Source: Chryseobacterium gleum (GTDB lineage Bacteria > Bacteroidota > Bacteroidia > Flavobacteriales > Weeksellaceae). From it: a stretch of 64,000 bases of DNA. The stretch lies in the NCBI RefSeq assembly GCF_900636535.1, contig NZ_LR134289.1, forward strand, positions 806,001-870,000, read 5' to 3'. This document shows positions 9,756 through 18,975 of the stretch, one piece after another. Every line of letters begins with the position of its first letter. Position 1 is the first letter of the stretch. The notes below the pieces were generated by a model. It was given only the letters and a program-made list of their open reading frames with translations. It made no database searches and was not told the DNA's origin. The position numbers and the translations under genes were made by a program.

Positions 9756-9789
9756 TTCAAAATTTCTTCTAAATCGGACTGCACCTTTG
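9756..9789 (+). promoter_or_regulatory. Putative response-regulator box and -7 element before the DUF347 gene
   Basis: TTCAAAATTT (9756-9765), one base, then TTCTAAATCG (9767-9776), five bases, then CACCTTTG (9782-9789). Repeat sequence, 11-base period and five-base gap to the -7-like element all match the site upstream of the response regulator. No TTG -33 element is evident, which fits an activator-dependent promoter. Confidence 0.5.
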
Positions 9790-9885
9790 TATAAAATATA
9801 CTGAGGTATTAACTGTTTTTAGAAATGATTCAGAAACATTCCATGCTTTTAATTCTGCAGTATCCTTTATCCATTACAAAAGTAA

Positions 9886-10653
9886 ATGAGAATGAGAACA
9901 TTTAATAAAGTTGCAGCGGTTACACTCCTTTTCTGGTTAATGAAAATTGTAGCCACCACGTTAGGAGAAACACTGGGAGATTTTATTTCCATGACCCTGA
10001 ATTTAGGATATGTTGCGGGAATTGTGATCACCCTGGTATTTTTTATCATCATTTTGTCTGTGCAGCTCAGTGTAAAAAAATATATCCCGGCAATTTACTG
10101 GATGGTGATCATCGGAACAACGACTTTAGGGACAGAAATCTCAGATTTTATAGACAGAACGCTGAAAACAGGATATCTTACCGGAAGCCTCATTTTACTC
10201 TCCGGGCTTTTACTCTCCCTGTTTTTATGGTATAAAAAGTACGGAAATCTTGAAGTATATCCGATTTCTGAGAGAAATAAAGAATTGTATTACTGGACAG
10301 CAATATTATTTTCCAATAGCCTGGGAACAGCTTTCGGGGATTTTCTGAGCGATAATCTGGGACTTGGATATATGACCGGAGCTCTGATTACCGGACTTAT
10401 TATTTTAGCTGTAGTCCTGCTGCATTATTTCACAAAAATCAATCATGTTCTGCTGTTCTGGATTGCTTTTGTTTTTACCAGACCTTTTGGAGCAACCTTT
10501 GGCGATCTTTTAACCAAACCTCTGGTTAAAGGAGGACTGGACCTGGGGACACTTAATGCATCTCTGATATCCCTCACACTGATGGTTCTGATGATAATCA
10601 TTTCCCAAAGAAAGCATACCCGTGAATTACCATCAATTGAAAACAAATCATAG
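9886..10653 (+). CDS. Polytopic membrane protein with four DUF347 repeats
   Basis: This 255-residue protein is built from four repeats, each with about two membrane segments and a conserved core. The cores are TLGETLGDF (repeat 1), TLGTEISDF (2), SLGTAFGDF (3) and PFGATFGDL (4), each followed by a Gly-rich T/L-G-x-x-x segment. This is the DUF347/COG4705 architecture, whose function is unknown. It begins at ATG 9886 and is the first gene after the two-component system. The putative response-regulator box directly upstream suggests it is a main target of that system. Confidence 0.85.
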   Translation: MRMRTFNKVAAVTLLFWLMKIVATTLGETLGDFISMTLNLGYVAGIVITLVFFIIILSVQLSVKKYIPAIYWMVIIGTTTLGTEISDFIDRTLKTGYLTGSLILLSGLLLSLFLWYKKYGNLEVYPISERNKELYYWTAILFSNSLGTAFGDFLSDNLGLGYMTGALITGLIILAVVLLHYFTKINHVLLFWIAFVFTRPFGATFGDLLTKPLVKGGLDLGTLNASLISLTLMVLMIIISQRKHTRELPSIENKS

Positions 10654-10700
10654 TTATAACCATTTAAACAATAGATTTTAAAAGAAAATAAAATAGTAAA

Positions 10701-13121
10701 ATGAATAGAACAGCCCTGTTTTTTCTCCCATCATGTATGCTCATTTCATCCCTTGTTTCTGCACAGACAATGTCTGTGACAGCATCAGGAAGAATTACCG
10801 GTAAAAACAAAACAGCATTACCTTACGCCCATATTATTTTAAAAAAAGAAAAAGACAGTGCCTTTGCAGCCGGAACCATTACTAATGAAGAAGGAAGATT
10901 TTCTCTTACAGGTCTAAAACCTGATCATTATATTCTGGAAACTTCACTTACCGGTTATAAAAAACATATACAACCCGTTTTTATTGGCAGCCTGTCTGAA
11001 TTTCTGGAAATTCCAGATATTGAGCTCGCTGAGGACCAGGAAAATGAGACCAAAATCGAGACGGTTACCATTACAGCCTCTAAAAAGAATGAAATAGACA
11101 GCCGCCTTGATAAAAAGACCTATTCCGTCGCAGATAACATCAGCCAAAATGGTGGTTCTGTACTGCAAAGCATGCAGAACCTTCCCGGAATTACTGTACA
11201 GGACGGTAAAGTACAATTGAGAGGAAATGATAAGGTTACAGTATTGATTGATGGCAAACAAACAGCTCTTACAGGTTTTGGAAGCCAAACCGGACTGGAT
11301 AATATCCCTGCTTCTGCCATTGATAAAATTGAGATCATCAACAATCCTTCCTCAAAGTATGACGCTAACGGGAATGCCGGAATCATCAATATTATCATGA
11401 AAAAGAATAAGCAGAACGGCTGGAACGGAAAGGCAGGGTTCACTACAGGATTAGGATCATTATGGGTAAGAAAGGAGAATCTTCCCACCATAAGACCGCA
11501 GTATACCCTTACGCCTAAAATTAATCCATCACTGTCTGTGAATTACAGAAAAAACAAGGTCAATCTATTTTTACAGGCAGATAATCTTTATACAGAAACC
11601 CTTAACAAGAATGAATTTGTAACCCGTACGTATGATGACGGAACCATTATCAACTCCCAGCTGAAAAGAAACAGAAATACTAATTTCTTTACCACCAAAG
11701 CCGGAATCGACTGGACTATTGATCCTCAAAATACATTAACCATTTCAGGAATGTACGGAAGCGAAAAAATTATTGACCGGGGAGATCAGCCGTTTTTCAA
11801 CGGAGATCTGTCTCAGCGTTTGCGTTTATGGCAGTTTCTGGAGGATGAACTGAAAACAACAGTAATGGGAACCGCTTCCTATCAGCATAAATTCAAAGAA
11901 GCCGGACATGTTTTGAATGTGGGATTCAACTATACGTTCCATAGAGAAGATGAAAAATATTTCTATGATAATTATCTGCCATCTTCTACCGGAACTGATG
12001 CTTTTAAACTATTATCGGATGAACAGGTATATGATTTCAATGTAGATTATGTAAAACCTTTAAAATACGGACGAATAGAAACAGGAATTAAGCTTCGGAA
12101 CAGAAGTATTCCTACCAATATGAATTTTATTCCGGGCGCTAACTCTGTGTTGGATGTTTCTGCAGGTGGAAAGGCAGATTATAAAGAGTTTATTCCAGCC
12201 GTGTATGGAAATTATATCTTTGAAAATGAAAAATGGGAAGCGGAATTGGGACTCAGACTGGAATATGTGAAAATTCAGTATGATGTAAATGCTAACCATC
12301 CCACCTACAAAAGTGACGGATACAATTATACCCAGCCATTCCCGAATTTCAGATTGGCATACAAACTTGATGATCATAACAAATTCTCTGTTTTCTACAA
12401 CAGAAGGGTAGACCGTCCCAACGAATTGGATATCAGAATTTTCCCGAAATATGATGATGCGGAGATCATTAAGGTAGGAAATCCGGCATTACGTCCTCAG
12501 TTTACAAATTCTGTTGAATTGGGTTACAAACACAATTGGGATAACGGATATTTGTATTCGGCACTGTATCATCGTTTTGCCAACGGAACCATCACCAGAA
12601 TTTCAAGTATTGTCCCGGGCAGCACACTTATCTATGCGATATTCCAGAATGCAGGAAGAAGCTATAATACGGGGCTGGAAACGATATGGAACCAGAAAGT
12701 ATCAGATGTATATTCTTTCAATGTTAATGGAAATCTATACCGTAACCAGATCAACGCATTTACTGTACAAAACCTGTATCCCCAGCCTAATACTTTTTCA
12801 GCCGACCGGCAGACTGCCATTTCAGGAAATATCAAAACGAATAACGTTTTTCATTTTTCAAAAGGACTGGACATGCAGTTTACCCTTGTGTATCTGGCAC
12901 CGGACATCATTCCACAGGGAAAAACAAAGTCAAGATTTACCATGGATGCAGGAGTGAAAAAGACGATTCAGAAAGGGAAGGGCGAACTGTTTATGAACGC
13001 TTCAGACCTGCTCAACACAATGGTAATCAGAAAGTCTGTTCAGGGAAATGGATTTGCCTACACAAGCAATGATTATTACGAAACCCAGGTAATCCGTTTA
13101 GGATACAGCTATAAATTTTAA
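10701..13121 (+). CDS. TonB-dependent receptor-like outer membrane beta-barrel protein
   Basis: The 806 residues comprise a signal peptide ending around SAQ (residues 20-22), a carboxypeptidase-regulatory-like domain (about 28-110), a plug-like domain with IDSRLDKKTYSV and VQLRGNDKVTVLIDGK, and a long barrel of the Bacteroidota 'outer membrane protein beta-barrel family' type. It ends in the aromatic strand LGYSYKF. The substrate is unknown. It lies 47 bases after the DUF347 gene and 20 before the PAP2 phosphatase, so the three probably form one operon. Confidence 0.9.
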   Translation: MNRTALFFLPSCMLISSLVSAQTMSVTASGRITGKNKTALPYAHIILKKEKDSAFAAGTITNEEGRFSLTGLKPDHYILETSLTGYKKHIQPVFIGSLSEFLEIPDIELAEDQENETKIETVTITASKKNEIDSRLDKKTYSVADNISQNGGSVLQSMQNLPGITVQDGKVQLRGNDKVTVLIDGKQTALTGFGSQTGLDNIPASAIDKIEIINNPSSKYDANGNAGIINIIMKKNKQNGWNGKAGFTTGLGSLWVRKENLPTIRPQYTLTPKINPSLSVNYRKNKVNLFLQADNLYTETLNKNEFVTRTYDDGTIINSQLKRNRNTNFFTTKAGIDWTIDPQNTLTISGMYGSEKIIDRGDQPFFNGDLSQRLRLWQFLEDELKTTVMGTASYQHKFKEAGHVLNVGFNYTFHREDEKYFYDNYLPSSTGTDAFKLLSDEQVYDFNVDYVKPLKYGRIETGIKLRNRSIPTNMNFIPGANSVLDVSAGGKADYKEFIPAVYGNYIFENEKWEAELGLRLEYVKIQYDVNANHPTYKSDGYNYTQPFPNFRLAYKLDDHNKFSVFYNRRVDRPNELDIRIFPKYDDAEIIKVGNPALRPQFTNSVELGYKHNWDNGYLYSALYHRFANGTITRISSIVPGSTLIYAIFQNAGRSYNTGLETIWNQKVSDVYSFNVNGNLYRNQINAFTVQNLYPQPNTFSADRQTAISGNIKTNNVFHFSKGLDMQFTLVYLAPDIIPQGKTKSRFTMDAGVKKTIQKGKGELFMNASDLLNTMVIRKSVQGNGFAYTSNDYYETQVIRLGYSYKF

Positions 13122-13141
13122 TACAGAATTGGATAATTATA

Positions 13142-13960
13142 ATGCGATTTAGGATGAAAAAGTACTTTCAAAAAACACTGATTTATGTAATGATTTTGAG
13201 TTCAGTCATTGGCAGGATCAACGCCCAGAATACCAATGATACGATATCTGTTCAGAAACCTGTAGAGGACAGTATGATCACCAAAGGTGCCCCAAAAAGC
13301 ACTTTGAATTATAAAAGCCTGATTATTCCTGCCGCATTCATTGCTTATGGAGTAGCAGGTTTAAGCATGAAAAACCTGAAAAATCTTAATCAATCAACAC
13401 GGGTTGAAATTAACGAGCATCAGCCTGCACAGATAAAACTGGATAATTATACCCAATACGCTCCGGCAGTAATGGTTTACGGACTTAATGCCATGGGGAT
13501 AAAAGGAAAACACAATCTGAGAGACCGTACTATTATTTATGCCTCTTCACAACTGATTGCCGCAGCTTTTACCATGCCGTTAAAATATCTGGTAAAAGAA
13601 GAAAGGCCTGACGGTTCCAACACTTTATCGTTTCCTTCAGGACATTCTGCTACAGCATTTTCTTCAGCACAGTTTATGTTCAGGGAGTATAAAGACACTA
13701 ATTTCTGGCTGAGTCTTTCAGGATATCCGTTCGCTGTTTTCACGGCTGTATACAGAATGCTGAATGATAAGCACTGGCTGGGAGATGTTGTGGCAGGAGC
13801 CGGATTTGGAATCCTTTCTACAGAACTGGCTTACTGGCTGTTTCCAAAAATTGACAATGTATTGAGAGGAAATAAAAGTAAAAAGACTTTATCATCTACC
13901 ATGGTTATGCCTTTTTATCAAAATAAAACAGTAGGAATAGGACTGGTGAAAACCTTTTGA
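13142..13960 (+). CDS. PAP2-family membrane-associated phosphatase
   Basis: This 272-residue protein has an N-terminal signal or anchor segment and the three phosphatase motifs: K-x6-RP in KYLVKEERP, PSGHS, and R-x5-H-x3-D in YRMLNDKHWLGD. Members dephosphorylate lipid pyrophosphates or phosphatidate (undecaprenyl-PP, lipid A, PA) on the periplasmic side. ATG 13142 and ATG 13154 are both possible; the second gives the better signal peptide (MKKYFQK). As the last gene of the two-component-linked operon it suggests envelope lipid remodelling, which is inference. Confidence 0.9.
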   Translation: MRFRMKKYFQKTLIYVMILSSVIGRINAQNTNDTISVQKPVEDSMITKGAPKSTLNYKSLIIPAAFIAYGVAGLSMKNLKNLNQSTRVEINEHQPAQIKLDNYTQYAPAVMVYGLNAMGIKGKHNLRDRTIIYASSQLIAAAFTMPLKYLVKEERPDGSNTLSFPSGHSATAFSSAQFMFREYKDTNFWLSLSGYPFAVFTAVYRMLNDKHWLGDVVAGAGFGILSTELAYWLFPKIDNVLRGNKSKKTLSSTMVMPFYQNKTVGIGLVKTF

Positions 13961-13977
13961 TACAAACTTTCATTCTG

Positions 13978-14012
13978 AAAAAGCTCTGCTCTTTATTGAA
14001 CAGAGCTTTTTT
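13978..14012. terminator. Bidirectional terminator between the PAP2 phosphatase and SDR genes
   Basis: AAAAAGCTCTG (13978-13988) pairs with CAGAGCTTTTT (14001-14011), with A and T runs on either side, between two convergent genes. It overlaps the stop codon of the SDR. Confidence 0.85.
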
Positions 14013-14814
14013 ATACCACTTTTGCTTTACGGATTATTTTTGCCAATAAGCCTGGAAAAAATCTTTTCAGATAGACAGCCATCACTTCTTTTCCTCCTAT
14101 TACTTTTTGTTTTTTCTGCTTTTGAATGGCATGCAGCATTTTTTCTGCAAAAATATTCACCGGCATTCCGTTTTTCGTAGCATCATCCATGGTCCCTTGT
14201 AATGAGCCGTCTCCGGTTACTGCATGAATAGAAATATCAGTTTGTATAAATCCAGGACAGATAATAGTAATCCTGATATTCTGATTGAATAATTCTGCCC
14301 TTAAGGCATCAAAAAAACCATGTAACGCATGTTTTGCCCCGGCATATCCGCTTCGCATAGGAGCTCCGAATATTCCCATCAGGCTTGAGACTACAGCAAT
14401 CTGTCCTCCTTTATTCCTGATCATATAAGGAATAACTGCTTTCGTAAGGGCTACTGTTCCGATATAATCAATATCAATAAGTTGCTTATCTACCTCAATA
14501 TCCGTTTCCATCGCCAGAGAACGCTGTGACAGTCCTGCATTATTAATCAGAATATCAATCTTTCCAAATTGTTCTGCAGCTTTTTTTGCAATATCAGGCA
14601 TATCCTTATAATTTTTGAGGTCTAAAGGAATCACTGCATACCGGTCAATACTTAATCCTGCTTTTTCAGCCACGGAATGCAGCTGATCTTCTTTTCTGGA
14701 AGACAGAATGATTCTGGCACTGCTGTTTTTTGCCAGGTTTTTTACCAAAGCTTCTCCAATACCTGATGATGCTCCGGTGATCCAGATGACTTTATGATCG
14801 AAATAACTGCTCAT
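14011..14814 (-). CDS. Short-chain dehydrogenase/reductase (DHRS7/DltE-like)
   Basis: This 267-residue classical SDR shows TGASSGIGEA at the cofactor site, NNAG, the catalytic serine in VVSSLMG and YAGAKHAL (Y-x3-K). A basic C-terminal tail (LKRFFPGLLAKIIRKAKVV) may contact membrane, as in the DHRS7-like branch. The substrate is unknown. It starts 14 bases downstream of the frameshifted FAD dehydrogenase on the same strand, so the two are probably co-transcribed. Confidence 0.92.
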   Translation of the reverse strand: MSSYFDHKVIWITGASSGIGEALVKNLAKNSSARIILSSRKEDQLHSVAEKAGLSIDRYAVIPLDLKNYKDMPDIAKKAAEQFGKIDILINNAGLSQRSLAMETDIEVDKQLIDIDYIGTVALTKAVIPYMIRNKGGQIAVVSSLMGIFGAPMRSGYAGAKHALHGFFDALRAELFNQNIRITIICPGFIQTDISIHAVTGDGSLQGTMDDATKNGMPVNIFAEKMLHAIQKQKKQKVIGGKEVMAVYLKRFFPGLLAKIIRKAKVV

Positions 14815-14828
14815 ATCTGCTCATTATT

Positions 14829-16489
14829 TTATTGAAGTCCTGCGATATACTTTCCGGCTTTCATTCCGGAGAAAATACATCCTCCTAAAAAAGTTCCTTC
14901 CAGTGCCCGGTAGCCGTGCATTCCGCCACCACCAAAGCCGGCAGCTTCACCAGCAGCAAACAGTCCTTCAATAATACTGTCATCATCTCTTAAGACCTGC
15001 CCGTTTAGATTCGTTTTGATTCCGCCTAAAGTTTTACGGGTTAAAATATTCAGGCGTACAGCGATTAAAGGTCCGTTTTCAGGGTCTAAAATTTTATGGG
15101 GCGCTGCTACGCGACCAAGTTTATCTCCTAAATAATTCCGGGTATTCCGGATATAATTAATCTGGGTATCTTTTGAGAATTTATTATCCAGTTCCCTGTC
15201 CCTGGCTTCGATCTGGGATTTTATTTTATCGTATTTCAGAAGGTTATTTCCAGCCAGTTCATTCATCCTTTTAACAAGATCTTCCAGATTGTCTGATACA
15301 ATAAAGTCTTTTCCATGTTCTTTAAATGCTTCCACTGGACCCGGTGCTTTTTACCAAAGATCCTTTTCAGAAAAAGAGGATAATCTTTATTGGTAATATC
15401 AGGATTCTGTTCTGAGCCCGAAAGCGCAAACTCTTTTTTGATAATCTTCTGGGTCAGGATAAACCACGAATAGGAAAAGCCGGTTTCCTGTATGTATTTT
15501 AATGTTCCCAATGTATCAAATCCCGGAAGAAAGGGAGCAGGCAGGCGTTTGCCTTTTGCATCAAACCATAAAGATGAAGGCCCCGGTAATATTCTGATTC
15601 CATGATTCGGCCAGATAGGATCCCAGTTTTGCAAACCTTCTGTATAATGCCACATCCTGTCAGGATTAATGATATGGGCGCCTGCACTTTCTGCAATACC
15701 AATCATTTTACCATCTACATAAGCAGGAACCCCGCAAACCATATTTTCAGGGGCTTTTCCAAGCCGTTCAGGCCAGTTTTTCCTTACCAGCTCATGATTG
15801 GCTCCAATTCCTCCTGAAGCAATAATAACATTCGGGGCAGTATATTCAAATGATGAAATTACATTTCTATTGGTAGCAGCACCTCTTTCTTTATGATCAT
15901 CTTCCAGAATATCTCCTTTCAGCCCTTTTATCTTTCCGTTTTCTGTTATAAATTCCGTTACCCTGTGTCTGAATTTCATCTGCAGCAAACCTTTATCCTT
16001 AGCTTTATAAGCCTTCTCTACAAAAGGCTTTACAACACCTGTACCGGTTCCCCAGCTCACATGAAAACGGGGCACCGAATTCCCATGACCTGTTGCCGAA
16101 CCATCACCACGCTCTGCCCAGCCTACCATAAACATCAGCTTGATCCCAAGTTTAGAAATGTATTGATACTTTTCACCGGCAGCAAATTTCAGGTAAGCTT
16201 CCGCCCATTGGCGCGGCCAATAATCTTCCGGACGGTCAAAACCGGCGGTTCCTTTCCAGTCCTGTAAAGCCAGCTCATAAGAGTCTTTGATTCCCATTCT
16301 TCTTTGCTGGGGTGAATTGATCAGAAAAAGCCCTCCGAATGACCAGAAAGCCTGTCCTCCGATATTCTGCTCGGTTTCCTGGTCCAGGAGCAGTACTTTT
16401 TTTCCGGCATTGGTAATTTCCATCGCAGCAGTAAGTCCTGCGAGTCCTGCACCAATGATAATGGCATCAGGCCGGAATGTTTCTTCCAT
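14829..16489 (-). pseudogene. FAD-binding dehydrogenase (fumarate reductase/KsdD-like), frameshifted
   Basis: The N-terminal part (15263-16489) has the FAD motif IIIGAGLAGLTAAMEI and a GG-AFWSFGGLF loop. The C-terminal part (14829-15335) has FAAGEAAGFGGGGMHGYRAL, the usual C-terminal FAD site. Around 15348-15358 the coding strand reads GGTAAAAAGCACC; one more A would give F-G-K-K-A-P-G-P-V-E-A-F-K and an uninterrupted protein of about 553 residues, the usual length of this family. So a one-base loss in an A run breaks the gene, or the base is a sequencing error. The family includes ketosteroid dehydrogenase-like enzymes; the substrate is unknown. Confidence 0.88.
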
Positions 16490-16611
16490 GGGTTAAAATG
16501 TTTGAATAATACTGAATATAAATGTATAAAATTATTCGGAATCAGATTGAAAATAAGAAAAATTAAAGAATGCAGCGTATAAAGCCGGCCTGAACTCTGA
16601 ACTTTTCATCT

Positions 16612-16619
16612 TATATTTG
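16612..16619 (+). promoter_or_regulatory. Bacteroidota -7 box (TATATTTG) for the rhodanese gene
   Basis: This is a perfect TAnnTTTG match 15 bases before ATG 16634. It overlaps the GTG at 16619, which argues that the ATG is the real start. No clear TTG is seen at the -33 position. Confidence 0.55.
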
Positions 16620-16633
16620 TGAAAAATAGAAGT

Positions 16634-17062
16634 ATGAAGTATTTGTTCATTATGGTTTGCCTTGTCTGTTCCGTTTTCAGTCAGGCACAGCAAAAACAGG
16701 ATCCGTGGAAAGACAGCCAGCTGATGGATCCGGCGTTACTGGCTTCCAGAATTGAAAAGCATAAGACTAAAGATCTCGTAATCATTTCAGTAGGTCCTGA
16801 AGCGATTATCAAAGGCTCTGTAGACATTGGTCCCACTCATGAGCCTGAAAATCTGGAAAAACTGAGAAATTATCTGAAAGATGTTCCGAAAAACAGAGAA
16901 ATCGTAATCTATTGCGGATGCTGCCCATTCGTAAAGTGCCCTAATATCCGTCCTGCTTTTACATTGCTGATGGAACTGGGATTCAAAAATGCGAAGCTTT
17001 TAAACCTTCCGAAAAATATCAAAACAGATTGGCTGGATAAAAACTATCCTACAAATGAGTAA
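16634..17062 (+). CDS. Secreted rhodanese-like protein
   Basis: This 142-residue protein has a signal peptide (MKYLFIMVCL... cleaved near SQAQQ) followed by a rhodanese-like domain. The active-site loop carries several cysteines: YCGCCPFVKCPN, an unusual Cys-rich version of the single-Cys loop. It would act in the periplasm, perhaps on persulfides, metals or thiol redox. It overlaps the TlpA-type thioredoxin gene by eight bases, so the two are translationally linked and may form a thiol relay (inference). A GTG 15 bases upstream lies inside the promoter. Confidence 0.82.
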   Translation: MKYLFIMVCLVCSVFSQAQQKQDPWKDSQLMDPALLASRIEKHKTKDLVIISVGPEAIIKGSVDIGPTHEPENLEKLRNYLKDVPKNREIVIYCGCCPFVKCPNIRPAFTLLMELGFKNAKLLNLPKNIKTDWLDKNYPTNE

Positions 17063-17567
17063 TATGAAGAGCTGTTTTACAATATTATTTTTGGTGTTTC
17101 TTTCCGTTTCCGTTGATGCCCAGAAAGCAATAGAAATAGGAAAAAAAGCACCTGAAATTACGATGACCAAAGCAGATGGAACAGCATTTTCTCTTTCAAG
17201 ATTAAAAGGGAAAATTGTCCTGATCGATTTCTGGGCAACCTGGTGTGCTCCATGCGTTGAAGAACAGCCTGAGCTGAAAGCATTGTATGATACGTATTCC
17301 GATAAGGTGAAGAACAATCAGTTTGAAATTCTCGGGATTTCTTTGGACAGGAATAAAGAAAGCTGGCAGAAAGCAATTGACAGGTTTGGTATCAGCTGGA
17401 TACAGATCAGCGATTTAAAATTCTGGAAAAGCCCTGTAGCAAAGCTTTATGAAGTGGATGAACTCCCTTTTAATATCATCATTGACGGGCAGGGAACCAT
17501 TTTAGCTAAGAATCTTCATGGCAAAGATCTGGAAGAATTTTTAAAGAAAAGTTTATTACAGAACTAA
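17055..17567 (+). CDS. TlpA-type periplasmic thioredoxin-like protein
   Basis: This 170-residue protein has a signal peptide (ILFLVFLSVSVDAQ) and an AhpC-TSA/thioredoxin fold with the active site WATWCAPC and the cis-Pro region VDELPFN. Proteins of this type reduce or protect periplasmic thiols. ATG 17055 overlaps the rhodanese; ATG 17064 is an alternative that still keeps the signal peptide. The gene pair ends at a terminator at 17584. Confidence 0.92.
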   Translation: MSNMKSCFTILFLVFLSVSVDAQKAIEIGKKAPEITMTKADGTAFSLSRLKGKIVLIDFWATWCAPCVEEQPELKALYDTYSDKVKNNQFEILGISLDRNKESWQKAIDRFGISWIQISDLKFWKSPVAKLYEVDELPFNIIIDGQGTILAKNLHGKDLEEFLKKSLLQN

Positions 17568-17583
17568 ATCTTTTATAAACCGT

Positions 17584-17616
17584 AAAGAGCAGGAATTATA
17601 CTGCTCTTTATTTTTA
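17584..17616 (+). terminator. Terminator after the rhodanese-TlpA pair
   Basis: AAAGAGCAG (17584-17592) pairs with CTGCTCTTT (17601-17609), followed by ATTTTTAT. Confidence 0.8.
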
Positions 17617-17635
17617 TACCATTATACTTTTAATT

Positions 17636-18139
17636 ATGCTGACAGATATTATTGCCAATCATATCGAGGTTATTTTTTGTGGAATCAATCCGGGATTAAA
17701 ATCATCCAATGACGGCTTTCATTTTTCCGGAAGAAGTAACCGTTTCTGGAAAGTCCTTCATCAGTCAGGCTTTACTCCTTATGAGATAGAAGCCGTAAAT
17801 GATATCTCTCTTCTGGATTTCGGATATGGATTAACAACCGCCGTGGAAAGAGCAACTTCCCGTGCTGATGAACTTTCAAAGGAAGAATTTGAAGAAGCCC
17901 TTAAAAGTTTCACATCGAAAATAATAAAATATCAGCCTAAATATGTAGCTTTTCTTGGTAAAGCAGCCTACAAAGCCTTTTCTAAAAAGAAAGAAATCCT
18001 TTGGGGAGAGCAGCCTGAAAACTTCTGTGGAGCAAAAGTATGGGTTTTACCCAACACCAGTGGCCTGAACCGCGGGTTTACTCTTGACAGTTTGGTCACT
18101 TATTATAAGGAGTTTTATCATACTGTAAATGAATCCTGA
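17636..18139 (+). CDS. mug: G/U mismatch-specific DNA glycosylase
   Basis: This 167-residue member of the uracil-DNA glycosylase superfamily has FCGINPGLKSS as motif A (GINPG, with the Asn of Mug enzymes) and the loop NTSGLNR near residue 140. It removes uracil or ethenocytosine opposite G in base-excision repair. It converges on a second DNA glycosylase gene two bases away, making a small two-gene repair locus. Confidence 0.92.
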   Translation: MLTDIIANHIEVIFCGINPGLKSSNDGFHFSGRSNRFWKVLHQSGFTPYEIEAVNDISLLDFGYGLTTAVERATSRADELSKEEFEEALKSFTSKIIKYQPKYVAFLGKAAYKAFSKKKEILWGEQPENFCGAKVWVLPNTSGLNRGFTLDSLVTYYKEFYHTVNES

Positions 18140-18141
18140 TC

Positions 18142-18747
18142 TTATACCTTATTCGGTTTGCTCACATACTTATTTCCTTTTACAAAGAAACGCCACGGTA
18201 AAAGTGCGTCTTCCTCTGTATAAGCAACACCTATACGTGGTCCTGCGATGATTTCATCCGGTCGATACGCAATGCCGTGATCTTCAATCCAGATTTCATT
18301 TTCCGTTAATTTTTTTCTGTTAAATGAACGGTCAATTCCTAAAGCTTTGGCTGCAGATCCTGGTCCCGCGGAAATAGAAGGTTTAGAAGCCGGCATATTT
18401 CTCCTGAGTTCCATAATTTCTTTACCGATCAAAGGCTCAACAGCTCTTATGAGAACGGCATGAGGCTCATCTTCAACAGAAGTCACCACATTGAAAAGGT
18501 GATGAATACCGTAACATAAATAAACATAGGAAACTCCACCATGGCTGTATAACGTTTCGGTACGGTCTGTGCGCCTGCCTCCATAGGCATGAGAAGCTTT
18601 ATCTTTAACTCCGAAATAGGCTTCGGTTTCTACAATGATTCCCGCTGTAGTTTCCCTGTCGATTTCAGTAAAAAGTACTTTTCCTAAAAGATCCTTAGCC
18701 AAAAAAAGAACATCCGGATTGGAATAATAGGAGCGTGGTAGTTTCAT
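18142..18747 (-). CDS. mpg: 3-methyladenine/alkylpurine DNA glycosylase (AAG/MPG family)
   Basis: This 201-residue protein shows the AAG signatures DLLGKVLF, IVETEAYFG with the catalytic Glu, DKASHAYGG and VYLCYGIHHLFNVVT. ISAGPGSAAKALGI follows. It excises alkylated purines and hypoxanthine. The length is normal for the bacterial form. Its stop abuts that of mug (tail to tail). Confidence 0.93.
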   Translation of the reverse strand: MKLPRSYYSNPDVLFLAKDLLGKVLFTEIDRETTAGIIVETEAYFGVKDKASHAYGGRRTDRTETLYSHGGVSYVYLCYGIHHLFNVVTSVEDEPHAVLIRAVEPLIGKEIMELRRNMPASKPSISAGPGSAAKALGIDRSFNRKKLTENEIWIEDHGIAYRPDEIIAGPRIGVAYTEEDALLPWRFFVKGNKYVSKPNKV

Positions 18748-18931
18748 GAATGATGTTGGAAATTATTCACTCAAATTTAGTGATAATCCATAAAACAAAA
18801 AACTTCGGCGTAAACAAAAGATACCACAAAAATTCACATTTCATAAAATAGTGATTAATTTGGCATACCCATTGTTTCTCTCAACTCAACATCATTCACA
18901 CCACTATAAAAAATATAGGTTTTGACACTTT

Positions 18932-18961
18932 AATTCCCCGGATTTCTCCGGGGAATTTTTG
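18932..18961 (+). terminator. Orphan plus-strand terminator in a gene-free interval
   Basis: AATTCCCCGG (18932-18941) and CCGGGGAATT (18948-18957) form a perfect 10-bp stem followed by TTTTG on the plus strand. No protein gene reads into it from the left. The interval 18748-18931 may encode a small RNA; TATAGGTTTTG around 18914-18924 is a loose -7 match. Confidence 0.6.
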
Positions 18962-18975
18962 TTGGAAACGTACCT

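Noticed and set aside
11120..12957. Several ORFs of 100-150 codons overlapping the receptor gene on both strands
   Set aside because: They lie within the 806-residue receptor frame and show no motif, start context or conservation signal.
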